64,000 nucleotides of DNA, taken from Montifringilla adamsi (Eukaryota > Chordata > Aves > Passeriformes > Passeridae). The notes beneath the pieces were generated by a model. That model saw only the letters and a program-made list of their open reading frames with translations, searched no databases and had not been told where the DNA came from. Shown here piece after piece: positions 36,285 through 48,912 of the stretch; position 1 is the stretch's first letter, and every line of letters begins with the position of its first letter. The stretch covers positions 5,129,642-5,193,641 of the forward strand of contig JAGGNK010006559.1 of assembly GCA_017590115.1 (NCBI GenBank). The letters are read 5' to 3'. Made by a program: the position numbers and the translations under genes.

Positions 36285-39200
36285 AGTCTGTTAAGGCTTT
36301 CCTTATAAATTTCTCATCCTCACCTTTGAAACTTCGTTCACGTGCTGATAGTTTTCCAGCTCCTATTCCACATAACCACAGCAGATCAGCCATGTTTGTA
36401 AATTAAATGAGCTCTCAGCTGCTAAACTATCAAGTTGATTCCTTTTTGTCCCACAGGAAATCTTTGCAGGTTTTTGATAATCAGCTAGCAACTAGCAACT
36501 TATGAAACTAGCATAAAACATAGCAAAAAAGATAGATTCATTTATTCAGTGCTTCAGGAAAGTTCATCTTCATTAGGCTTGACTGCTTTAAGGTTTGTCA
36601 GGTCACAGAGCTTATATCTACAATACTCCTTAATGAGTATTTCAAGGAAGGTGCAGCAGGGAACACTTTCCTGGGAAAAGAACTCTAAGCCAAAAATTGG
36701 TTAAGGCAGGGAAATTTGAGTCAACAGATACCATCTCTCAAATGTGAATTCCCTAAAAAAGTATGCTTGTTTTAAAAATGCTGTTTATTTTTGAGGAAAA
36801 CCTTGTGCTCCTTTCTGGTGTATTACGTTAAAAACCATATTTCAAAATGCAAAAATATGTGTGAGTTGCATGAGCAGAGTTAGGCTGTGATTCTTCAAAT
36901 TGTGGGCAGATCTTTGCAGAGTTTGGACTTCAGCTTGGTCGTCTGGAGATTTTTTGATTGATCAAGGAAGTCAGGGAAGTCAGCAAACTCAGGAAAATAA
37001 TAGTGAGTTACATATTTTACATGAAAGGAATTTCTTATTGTGTAACTCAGAGTTTTGAGTTATACTTGAGAAAGTATAGCAATGTTTATATTCAAAACAT
37101 AGACAAAGAGAAATATCTATGGGTCAAGGAGATATAAAATGAAAAATTTCTTCCATAAAACCTTATCAAAGGCCTTCAAGCCTGCAAATAAATAACACTC
37201 CACATCTGTCCCTTCCAACAGATCCATTCTTTGCTTACACCAGGAACTTCTTAAATTTCAGGACAGGCAAGGAGAAGCAAAGCAAAACATCTGTGGAGAG
37301 AAAAGTCAACAAATTTCAAGGGCCAAAGTGTCGTTTGGTCTAAAATCATAGAGGTCAGGTTAAGGAATCCTCTGTGCAGGATCATAAGCACCAGTTGGGA
37401 GCCAAGTACAAAGGAAAGGGAGAGAGGGAGCATCTGCACAACATAAAATCTGCCAGTTTACAGCTTTATGATCAGTTTAACTATTTCTTCAAGTAACAGC
37501 AAGCTGAAGAGCACTATGTTGCAACCATGCAATGATAAATGCCAGTTTATTATTGCATGTATTTATCCTCATCAGAATATTACACAAGAGCTATGAAATG
37601 TAAATTGAGATCCCTCTCTGGACTTTATCATCTGAGTTGATTATTATAGTTTAACTAAACGTCTGTATACAACTAAAAAAATCGCCATCTAATTAGTTTG
37701 TGGGGGGATATCACTGTTGTTCAGTGCCTATTATAATAATTTCCTAAGAAAAGGGATTCTTCTGAAATTTCATTTCAATATGTACATTCTTGGAGAAGAT
37801 GATTACAGTGTTTTCTATTGCTCCTTTCCCCCAGTTCATTGCTGATATTACAAAGCACCAGGCAATCAGAATGGTCCATGTTGCAAGGTACAGAACCATT
37901 AATATAATTTTTTCCTAGCATAGGTTTCTAATGATCTTTGAACAATTATGAGGATAGATGAGAATCTCAGCTTCTTAAACAAGTGTAACTTCACATTTAC
38001 CCCTAGTGAGTGCAGCAAGTATTGCAAGGAGATTAGACATTTCTTGGTCTTTGACAAACCAAGCCAATGAGAAAATGGAATGCTGTGGTACAGGTAAGAC
38101 CACGAATGAGTGAAGAAATTTGTGCAAGAATGAAAGCGTTTTAGAGCACTTTTGTGCATGTTTATACATTCCCCGAAAACCATCTGCACAAACTGAAACT
38201 CTGAATGCTACTATGTCACATATGCATGACACAGCTAGTAGAACTACACATTCAAATAGTACAGGAAACATCTATATTTAAAAAAATTAAATTGCTGCTG
38301 CTCCAGCTTCACTTGAAAGAAAGAGATTGCAGAGACTTTAGGAACCTTTATATCCAAATGCTTCACACTTAATGGTCTTGCCAATTAAAATGTACAACAA
38401 AATAAAACAAGGAAACATATTTGAAAGGTAAGAAAAAAAATGTGTAAATACCTGGAAAAATATTTAGAGATGTGGTTATAGGGAATGTCTTAAAATCTTG
38501 TTTTTTCTCTCACCTATTTTCATTAATTGCATTTGTCTTAATGACTGAGTGTTTCAGTTGCAAAGGAATAGAAAATCCTGATAGTTAGGATGGTGTAGTG
38601 CAAAGTGGATATGTTAATGGAACCATCCACAGATAATAAACTATGGACAAAAACATTGCCGTTGGCAAAAGCAGAAGTTTGGGAGAGTTCAAAACAGAGA
38701 AAACCCAAATACAGAGTCTGAATAAAACCACTCTGCTATCCTGCACATAAGTAAACTCCAAGAGAACACCAACTATGTTTTTTCAGCTTTTGTCTGTGTT
38801 GCTGTGCTAAAGGCAGAGCTATTGTGTTAATGGCAGGTTCCCTTCAGGCCCCTCAGGAGCACGAGGTCACCTCCTGACCCCAGAGGGCAGCGGGGGCACT
38901 CACAGCTGTCAGCGGTGCTGTGCTTTTCCTCATCCATAGCATTTAATAACTTGCATATCCCACCATCCTACCTTACCATCCATCCCGCTCCCAATGCATT
39001 TAGGGACATTTCTACACTTGTGAACACCACTGGTGCAACAGCTGCTTGAATTGGGGTAGGGAATTTGGCATAGTTTCCAGAAGGAGGTATACTGCTATAA
39101 CCAGTAGATAATCACACATGAAGCTACATCAAATGGCTAAATAAGATTTTTTTTTCTGTAGCTGTACTGTACAACAAAGGGTTTCTAATTTTTGTTGGGC

Positions 39201-42200
39201 TTTTTGCACATACTTGGAATCCATTCTGCCTCTCTGCCTTGTTATCTCATAAGCACCTCCTGAGTGTTCTGAAAAAGCATTTTGGAAATTATTATCACTT
39301 GTAATCAGAGGTAAAAACAATACAATAAACTGCCTGTCTGCCACTAATATAAACATTCCGTCATTACTAAAAGCTGGTTTAGATAACTTTTCAGCTGTTC
39401 CCCAGAACTCTTCAAGTATTTCTCTCTCTCCCTCAGAGTAGGATGTCCAGAGGTTAATAAATCTGAGCTGTGACAGATTAAAGAGAGGAGTAAATTCAAA
39501 GCAAAAAGCTCTTCACAGCACACCCTGCCTACAACTTCCTCTCAACAGAGACACTGCCTCGGCAACTTGACAGGCTGAAAGTGCAACCCAGTAAAGAGAT
39601 GTAGACCAAGACATCCCTCATGTTCCTCCTGGTATTCCACAGCTGCTTCAGCAGCAAAAGTCTTTGCCCTTTCTATTCCTGAAAGTGATCTCTAGCTGTA
39701 ATTTGAATTCCACATTACTTGGTTCTGAGAAGACAAAAGCTTCTATGAGGGTTTAAGAAAAACTGCTGTTTCAGAGGAATCTGGGAAACAGCTGCTCCAG
39801 GAGCCTACACTGCACAGGTCAGTGGAAAAGGGACAAGCAAATTGAGTGCCTTCTGCCTAGCCAGAAAGGACACTACATCAGCTGCCCCCAAGAGCAAGGT
39901 CCCACAAGGGCTTGGCTACTCCGTGGTACAAGCTTCACTGACCTCAGGAGTTGCCTGAACTGAAGTGCTCACCAGAAACAAGGCTGGCTTTGGAGAAAAA
40001 CAGGAGCTCCAGGACAGTCTGGATGCCACAAAGCGGGTGCAGAGCCAAACACGAAACTCTGTAAATTGGTACTTTTCTTAGAACCATAATTGCCACAACA
40101 GAGATGTTTTTTAAAAGCTTGAGCTATCATCTATGCCTGGTATATGGCCTCACATTCATGCACCTCCATCCCTCACACTGACATCACCTAGGATTAGTGG
40201 TACCCTTCCATCCAGCTTTCCAGGGCCTGTGAACAGTCTGTCACACCCTCCTATTACCAGCTGTAATCTATGCCAGGAGCTAAAGGCAGAGGGTCCAGAC
40301 ACCCGGACAAGCTGCTCAAAAGAAGGTACCAAGGTCTACAGCAAAGAGGTCCAAAGCCCTGCCAAGAAAGGGGTGTGGGCAGGAATTGGAAGAGCACAGA
40401 AGCATCATCAGAGCCTGGTTGTGCAGGGTCCTTCCCCAATTTAAACAAAAAAGGCACAGCAGCTAATAGCTTAATAAAAGTGCTTTCATAATAGGATACT
40501 AATAAGAAGACGAATATAGACTGTAATTCCTAGATTTCTTCATCCTGGGAACCTGCTTCGATGGAGCATTGGATAGACCCAGTGACAGCAGTGCAGTTCT
40601 CAGACTCTCTGCTTTGAAATGAAATACAGAACTATTTTATTATATTGCAGTAAATACATCACATGCCTGTATTGTGCCTAGGCATACATGCCTGACAACA
40701 CATGCTTGACTACAGAGACCCTGCTTGTAACTCTGGACTCTTCAGGGCTACCAAAGCAGGAGATGCAGGCAGCAAGAGATACTGGGTGCCTGCAAAGGGT
40801 GGCATGGTTTGGAAACAGGTAATTACAGCTGCACTGATTCCACATTGCAAAGTAAGTGGTGATGGTTTTCTGTTGATTGGTTTCTGCTGTTTTCCTGCTA
40901 GAATAGACTCACTGGCATCAATGATGTTGAAGTCAAGACTCAGCATATTTTCTGCGATACAGGTCACCTACTGGAAACTGGTTATTATTCAGCAGGACTG
41001 ACTGGATGGTATACTGAATTATGGCAAATAAAATCCTCCCCAAAAGATCAGAGAGAATTCACAATAATTTTTCCTTTGTTGAAAAAATGGAAACTGTAGG
41101 CAAGGGTGAAATATTGTCACTACAGGTAATCAGCACTTCCAGTCTGGTAATGCGCTTTCCAGTCTGGGCATGAGACTTTTCCTTATGTCTTGATTAAACT
41201 TTGCAAGAACTTGAAGGCTTCAGTAGCAAATGCAGGCAAAGGAACAACCACCATAAAGTTCACAAGAGACACCTTTAACATGAAAAACAAATGTTAGCAG
41301 CATGAAAAAACTTACTGTTCATCTCCCAGCTGATCTTGTGGGAAAAACTTGTGGAACCTGGAGGATCCAAATCCATCACCTCCAAATTTGTTTTAGGAAG
41401 CAGTGAGACTATGATGGCCTTCAGAGAGATGTGAAAACTAAATGGCATTTTAATTTATGCTTCTAATATCTCAGATTGTTCTGAATGGATCAAAAATTTA
41501 TAACTTAGCTCATACTTATAAACCACAACTAATTTGTGAGAGCAGTTGTATTTTGTGGATAATTATTGCTTCCTTATTATTTTGCAAAAATTATTAAACA
41601 GGAGTTAATCAGTTAATCATACCCTTTGATCTTTCCTTCAGGGAATTTGTATTTCTTTTCAAGCATAGTCAGGTATGCAGCTGGGAAAAGATCTGTAGGA
41701 CACCAGTGTTGTTCTGGTGGTTGATCTTTTACTAGCAAGTGGTGAGTTTTTCCTGCTCAGAGAATACAACTGCTTATGCAAAAAATCTGTGTTAAAAGAT
41801 CTTGGTGTGAGATTAGTTAAGGATTCATTACTTTTTTTTTGTAGATTATATAGAGATAATGCAAGAAACAAAACTTCAAGAAGGCATAAGATGAGAGCCA
41901 AGAGCTTAAATAAGTAACCTTAGTCCAACCTGTGGAACAATGAACATCTCCAGTTGTCTTCTGCAGCTTTTAAAATTAAGTAATTTATTTATATACTTAA
42001 ACACAAATTAGATGTCAGCCTTAAGCTTCTGTTATAGAAATTTGCCATAGAATCCAATTCAAGAGGCAATTTAACTTTATTAATGTGGGAGGAAATGTGA
42101 GCATAATGTGAGCTATTTTTTAACCTTAACTGCCATTCCTTTCTTGCTATTGCAAGAAAGTGCCTTACACCTATCTGGAAAGCCATTATTAACAAACTGA

Positions 42201-43693
42201 ATAATTTATCACTTCCAATTTACAAGAAATTAGCCCTTCCTAAGACTAAAACCAGAAGCCATTTAAAAAATAATAATTCAAAAACTTATGTCAGGTTCCT
42301 AATTTGAGGAACAGTAGGAGTGTCCTAATGTGCAATTCAGAGAGCATTATTTTAGAACCAGAACGAACTTTTCCTGTCTATAAAAGCTGACTTTTGTAGA
42401 CAGGTGACTGTGCTTTGCTGCTACCTTATGGGCATTTTTACATGTGTTTGAACTGAATTTTCACAGGTAGATAAAAGTGGGAAATTGTGACTTGGAAATC
42501 TCTGTGCTTCATCTTTATAATGCTATTTAGAGTCATCCTCTACTATTCAAACATTACCATTAATATATAGGATGGAAACAAACTTATTGCTTACATTCTG
42601 TCTTTAAAATGAACTCTGCCTTATTTGAAACATATGACTTTTGAATTAAATACTCTTATATTTAACTAACTAACTACAGGTAGTTATGGGATCAGCCTAT
42701 AAGTTGTGTTGAAAGAATAGCCTTGACTTGGAAAATGGGAAATCAGATGCTGTATTATTCATAAAAAATAAATACATATTATTCATAAAAAATAAATACG
42801 TATGGCAAAGGACAAAGTTTATGGGGCAATCTTTGGTTAATTCCTGTCAAGTGAAATTGCACTGAGTAGAACTTATTTTCAGATTCCCTTTCTACCTGTA
42901 TAGCTATCCACAGTGCAAAGTCTGCTGAGGCTGGCAGTAGCGCTCCCTGTCTCTTTTGTGTTGAGTAAACAAAGGCTCATCAGTGAAGAAGCAGTCTAAC
43001 AGTTTTTAATACCTAGTGAGGTATCAGCTCCACTTTAAAAAGAATCATAATTAAAAATTCATTAGGTATTGGAAATGTTTGGAATCTGAATTGCATAGTG
43101 AAAAGGGTGTCTCTGTGACTACACAAATGTTATACACATGATGGATGGGTAGTCAGGCTGTATTTACTAAAGTGACTGTTTCTGTGTAAATTCCAGTGCT
43201 AATTAGAAGTTTGTTTTGGAGAACAAGACACAAAGCCAATCAGTTTGATGAGCTGAGAGATTAGAAGCTGAGCTCACTAGCTGTCTTTGACTTCAATCAA
43301 GAAATGCTTGTGTTTAAACAAATGAAAACGTTACCAAACTTTAGTCAATGATGATTTTCAGTGACACTGCAGTGCTGGATTTACTGTTCCTGGATTCCTC
43401 CCTGCACATTTCTGGTGGTCTGCAGGGAGCAGGCAAAAGTACTGTCCTGCAAGAGGGAATTAAAATCCTTACCCAGCTGCAAACATTTTCTTCTTTTTCC
43501 CCTTTCCCTTCCACTGCTTTGCAGCCAAAGGTGACCCCACCACAGGTACTCCTAGGAATGCACAAATCTCTGGTATGAGGCTCCATCAGCCTGAAGATAA
43601 TGTTTGTATATCTCATCTTCAGCTGCCCACAAAACCATAATTTTCTCTCTTTTTAAATTTTTTTCCCCAGCTTTCCTCCTGTATAAAAGCAAG
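36285..43693. other. Intergenic DNA, LAMA1 to LRRC30, left part
   Basis: About 7.4 kb of AT-rich sequence with no supported gene. The only repeat noted is a 24-bp unit duplicated at 42,753-42,800. A short GC-richer patch near 38,845-38,925 is unexplained. Open frames are short and mutually overlapping. Confidence 0.75.
42753..42800. repeat. 24-bp direct tandem duplication
   Basis: Two adjacent copies of TATTATTCATAAAAAATAAA plus TAC(A/G), differing only in the last base. Confidence 0.93.
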
Positions 43694-43798
43694 AAAAAAA
43701 AAAAAAAAAAAAAAACCCAAACCTGACTGGTGTCTCATGCACAGTGAAACCAAGGAAATTTTCTTTTTATTTTTCTTTTTTTTCTTTTTTTTTTCCCC
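43694..43798. repeat. A22 run and T-rich tract
   Basis: An A22 homopolymer (43,694-43,715) is followed by unique sequence and then a T-rich tract with C interruptions (43,758-43,798). No mobile element was recognised between them. Confidence 0.9.
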
Positions 43799-44186
43799 CT
43801 TAGAGTCTTTTGTAAATGCTATAAAGGAACATGGAAAAAATATAGCTATTACTGCTGTAGGATTTTTGATAAAATATCAAGAACTACAGTGCACTGGAAG
43901 TCGTTTTGACAAGGAGTTACTGAGTACAAGCCAACTATAAAGTAAACATAGGTTATATAGGTCAGCATATGGAGTTTATCCTGTGATTCTAGGGGAATAC
44001 TTTATATTACAACATTTCCAAAGTACTCTATGATCTCTGTAAGCTGATGACACAAACATGTAAGATTGAATTAATTGGCATGGCAATGAAGCCACAAATG
44101 CAAGACCCTCCAGGAAAAAAAACCCCAAACTTTAAATCCCAAACCAGCTGATTAACATGTAGGATAAGAACTTCCCAATGAGGTTG

Positions 44187-44265
44187 GTTTTGGTTGTGGT
44201 TTTTTTTTTTTTTTTTTTTGGTTTTTTTTTGGTTTTTTTTTTTTGTTTGGTTTTTTTTTTTTTCA
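44187..44265. repeat. T-rich low-complexity tract abutting a CR1 3' end
   Basis: Long T runs interrupted by GG, e.g. a run of about 21 T starting near 44,199. The tract ends exactly where the CR1 terminal sequence (CATAGAATTATAGAATC on the plus strand) starts. Confidence 0.93.
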
Positions 44266-44770
44266 TAGAATTATAGAATCCTGTAATTGTTAAGGTTGGA
44301 AATGACCTTTAAGATCAAGTCCACCCATTAACCTAGCCAGCACCATGTTCACCATTGAACCATGTCTCAAGTGCTATATCCACATGCTTTTTGAAAACTT
44401 TCAGGGATGGTGACTCCACCACTTCCCTGGGCAATCTGTTCCAATGCTTTATGACCCTTTCAATAGAAAAAAAAATCCTGATAACTAAACCTCCTTTGGC
44501 ACAACTTGAGTCCATTTCTTCTTGTCCCATCACTGGTTACCTGGAAAATGAGACTGACCTCCACCTCACTACAGCCTCCTTTCAGGAAGGTGTAAAGAGT
44601 GGTAAGGTTCCCCCAGAGCCCCCTTTTCTCCCAGGCTGAAGAACCCCAGGTCCTTCAGCTGCTCCTTACAGGACTTATGCTCCATGCCCTTTTACAAGAT
44701 CTGTTGCCCGTCCCTCCCTGGATTTGCTCCAGAGCCTCATTGTCTTTCTAGTAGTGGAGGGTCCCACTAC
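44266..44770 (-). mobile_element. CR1 LINE fragment, minus orientation, with intact 3' end
   Basis: On the plus strand this shows the reverse complement of a CR1 3' region. It begins with the terminal CATAGAATTATAGAATC, then GGTTGGAAATGACCTTTAAG, GGTGACTCCACCACTTCCCT, TTCTTCTTGTCCCATCACTG and CTGAAGAACCCCAGGTCCTT. It is truncated toward the CR1 5' side near 44,770. The 3' end resembles that of the 5,118-5,993 copy. A mid-element gap relative to longer CR1 copies is likely, but was not measured. Confidence 0.93.
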
Positions 44771-45913
44771 AGAGGGAGTAAATGCTTGTAATAAAACATA
44801 ACTGTTTAAAAGAAGAGGTATAAACTACCGTTAATCGAGTTAATGTAGTTTTACTGTCAAGACCTGCGAAAATCTTGCTCCATAAAGAAAGCTTCAGTAA
44901 GGTCCAAGTTTCTGATGTTAATCTGCAACATTTAAGGCAGCCACAGGATGGCACTGTAAAACTGCGAGTCAAAACCTCCAACTCCGTCCCTGCTAACACC
45001 CACTTCAATGTGCTAATTGAAATCAATGCAACCAGTCGCCTCGAAGGAGATCACACCAGCTTACACTTTAATGGCATTTTTTCTTTTTTTTTTTTTTTTT
45101 TAATTTCCAACTCCTTTCCCGAAGCAAATCAGCACCCTCAGGTTCAGGGTCTCACAGACCCTGCTGCTGTCACTGCAGGCAGAATCCTGGTGCTGGTGGT
45201 ACCTGGCAGGAGGCTGGACAGCTCTGGATGCTTCAGGCAGGAAAAACAGCCACTCTGATGGAAAAAATTATGAGATAGGCTGTCTGTAGGGGAGTTTTTC
45301 TATTCCTAAACAGTTTAACATTAGCTTATTTCATAAAGCATGATTTTTATGCCTTTATTTTTCAACGGCCTGATGTAACTTATTAGCTGTGCGATTGTCC
45401 TCATCATGCACACAGTGCCCAAAGATTGACATTATCAGGCTTATTTCACACACTGTTCCCCTGATAGTATTTCTGCAGAGTCCAGAGTAGGTTGCAAAAG
45501 TGTGGGTGGGAGAGGGGTGTGGTTGCTGGAGCTACTGTGCATTGTTGAAAATTATTGTGAGTACAATGGCTGCTTCTTGGCTATAGCATTTTACTACATT
45601 TAAGTACATAATATCTGTCTTTTGCTTAATCTAAATGCCAAATTACCCTCATCCCTTTGAAAAACAACTTTCATGGAGCCTTTTATTCCTTAAAATTTTC
45701 TGATATTGGGCTCCTCCAGGTACCATACTGAACTAGCTTATTTGCATTTGAAAAGTAGGGCACCTTCAAAGTTCATGGGTTTAATTGCTTTGCCAAGGTA
45801 ATGGGTTTAACTTTTATATATTTTGTGTAATATGGTGTAATACTGACAAAATAATAAATTCCACATCCCATCCTGAAGCAAATCTCTCATTAAAGTCAGT
45901 TTGAACTTTACCA

Positions 45914-45966
<53 letters not shown>

Positions 45967-48760
45967 TTGAGCAACTGAGCCTGGAATTCAGAATTACCAC
46001 ATGCCAGACTTTGCAACAGCAACTGCAGCAAAGCTAACAAAATCCAAAGCTGCTGGATATCAAATCTTTTGCTAGCAGTAAATAATTAATAGGCAATTGT
46101 TACTTTGAAAAATATTACCCAGGGAAGCTAATAACTGTTCAGTATAAATTCTTTTTTTCCCTCTAATACGTATTTTAAAACACTTGTCTTTAAAATAAAG
46201 TTAATTTTTGTGCCCATGTGAATTTGCTACACATTGTGACAGAGCCTTTCCAAGAATATCTGAAACATAACAGCCATCATGACAATTTTCAATAAATCAT
46301 TCCTGGCTGGGAGTCTCAGAGGAAGAGAAACTAAATGATGATTGAATTATCCTTCTATCTCTAAAAGCGATCTTTCTGAATCAGGACTGAGGCACTGTGA
46401 GGAAATGGGTTTGGAGCACTAATATTTCTGCTATCATGATTCCCCCTGGTCTCTGAAGAGCCAATGTACCAAATTTCTGCTTTATAGATGAGATTTCAGA
46501 GTGCAGAGTTACAAAATGGCCAGTGACTCCATGAAGAGATGGAGGTACAGGATAGTGATAGTGATACCCCACCTGAACTCCTCTTGCAGAAATGCTGGAG
46601 ATGCAGGAACCCACCAGATTTGATACCAAAGGCGGTGTGACCTGCATGAAGGGCACATAAACTGGGAGCTACATGGCTAAAACAAGACTAATACCTCCAA
46701 AATAAAAGCTGCAGGTCACAACAAGGACCCGATGGCTCTGCCCCAGCTTCCAGATTCCCGACCATGTTTGTGCCCCGGGCAGAGTGTGTCTGTGCTGCCT
46801 TCCCTCTCTCTGGCCAGGCTCTGCCATCTTCACCTCCAGAGGCAGAGGAGAAAGAGGCATCTGTAATCAGGCTGTGAATTTAAAGGCAGACCAGATGCTG
46901 CTTGTGGAGCAGTGTGCCCCTCTCTGGCCAGAGCTGAGCACTTTTCATCCACAGAGAGATAAACATCTTATTTCTGCGGCATCTCCTGTTTTGCAAATGC
47001 CAAAGTAAGTACGTGCTATGGCTTTTTAGCTCTTCCAGAAAAGCTGTGAGGCCATGTTTCCTAGGCAGTCCCCATCCACCTAGAAGATCAAGTAATGCAG
47101 TCAGAGCCAGTGGTGGGTAATGCTGTAATCCACCTAGCAATATTAAAGATCTCAGTTGCAAAATCTCTCTAAATAAGACAAAATTATAAGAGGCTTCAAG
47201 TCTTATTTTTTGTAATCTTAATACAAGCACAATCTGAGTATTTCCTGAAAACAAACAATATTGGCATATTTTAATCACATCATCAGTTAAGACAATCAAT
47301 GTTGAATTATACATATATTTTGGTATATTTAAGCACCTGTTCTTATATAATTGATGAAGTATTTCAATTCTCCTTTACACTCTACTAGGATGTTCAGTGG
47401 TTTAGAGAGAAGAAATCTCACAAAGGAATCTTGCAATCACAAGCCTTACACGAACCCTGGCTCCTATACTCCAGTGTCCCTTGCATGTTCCTTAAAAGTC
47501 TTTGAATTAATACCTTAAATATTTATATAGCTATTTGTTTTCCTAGCTTCTGTCAGGAACTAATGAGCTTTCCATTAATAAATTATATGATGTACATTTA
47601 ATAACTTCAGTAGTGATTGCAAATCTCTGTTCAATGAAGATGTAGAGACAGCTGTGTCTTATGTCATGTGTCTTACCTGCCACAAAAACTGAACAAATAA
47701 CTGAACAAAATCAAATGGATTTTGTACAGTTATTTGCTGCTAAAATGCCAATAGAGAGTTTATATTAAAGGAAATTAGCTGTTCTGGCATAGTTTTCCAA
47801 TGATCACTAGACAGAGCTCTTTTTAGCTTCAGAAATAAGGAAGGGATGCAGAGATGTGATTGCAAGGGTCTATAAGAAAGCCCCCCATTTCTGACTTTGA
47901 GATAAGTGTGAATCTTTAAGATGCAAAGCCAGAGGGTCATATTCCATCTAAAAACTAACAAGTATGACTCCCAAAATAAACAGCATTGACTGACATTGAT
48001 TCTGAATTTGACCTGTTGTTTAGAAAAAAAATTTTTTTGGTTAATGCCCCGGAATACAAAATAGCTTCACACAGCCACAATTATCTAAACGGATTGCATG
48101 CAATGGGTTGCATAAAAATGTTGTTTTTACATATATAAAACACACATAGAACACATTATAATGTTAATGCTATTTTAATAATCACATTGGAAATATATAA
48201 TATATCCTTATACCATATGAAAATAGTGGCCACCTGTACAGAGATAAAAGTTTAGTTAAGCAGGTCCTGCCTTTCATAAACTCATGATGGCTGCACCTGA
48301 TCTCTGGCTGGCCTGTGTATGCCACATGATGCCACTCAAATGTTTTTCCCTGGCACTGAGATCAGACTGACATGCTTGTGCTTTTCCACATCCTCCGTCC
48401 AGCCTGTCTTGTAGATGGGCCTATCTCTTGTCAATGGGGATCTCCCAAAAATAGAGGGATTTATATTGCGTGTGTTTTAATGTCTGAAACAAAGCTCATC
48501 TGTCAGCACTTGTGTTAGAAGATCCCAAATTGTCTAAATGTTTCAGGAAGTAAGTTTTCATCAGGGGACACCCTTGCTTTCAGGTCAGCACAGAGCAGGA
48601 GCTGGGGCTGAGATGTTTCAAATGTGGTGACACCAAAGCTTACACCTCACCTGAGCAGTGTAGTGGAAATTGTGCTCACTGGTGTCTTGCGAAGGATTCA
48701 CCATAGAGCACATAAGAGGAGGCTGGGGGTTAGTGCTATAGTGTCTTGTTTAATTCTATT

Positions 48761-48762
<2 letters not shown>
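44771..48762. other. Intergenic DNA with homopolymers
   Basis: AT-rich sequence without a supported gene. It contains a T18 run (45,084-45,101) and the A47 run described separately. A GC-richer patch at 46,700-46,990 shows no recognisable coding or repeat content. Confidence 0.75.
45915..45961 (+). repeat. A47 homopolymer, possible retroposition tail
   Basis: Forty-seven consecutive A residues. The hexamer ATTAAA, a polyadenylation signal variant, lies at 45,889-45,894, 20 nt before the run, as at the 3' end of an mRNA. An AATAAA-type stretch is also present near 45,851-45,858. No coding sequence was recognised upstream and no target-site duplication was found, so a processed pseudogene tail is only one possibility; a plain microsatellite is the other. 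Confidence 0.7.
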
Positions 48763-48804
<42 letters not shown>

Positions 48805-48869
48805 GTAAAAAAAAAAAAAAAAATTTTTCTTTTAAAGACCTTTTACAAGGGGGGGGTTAGTTCTTAATT

Positions 48870-48910
<41 letters not shown>
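48763..48910. repeat. Cluster of very long homopolymers (T38, A17, G8-9, T40)
   Basis: A T38 run (48,763-48,800) is followed by AAATGT, an A17 run, TTTTTCTTTT, a short spacer with a G run (about 48,849-48,856) and a T40 run (48,871-48,910). Such density of homopolymers in 150 bp is difficult to sequence, so exact lengths should not be trusted. Confidence 0.9.
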
Positions 48911-48912
<2 letters not shown>

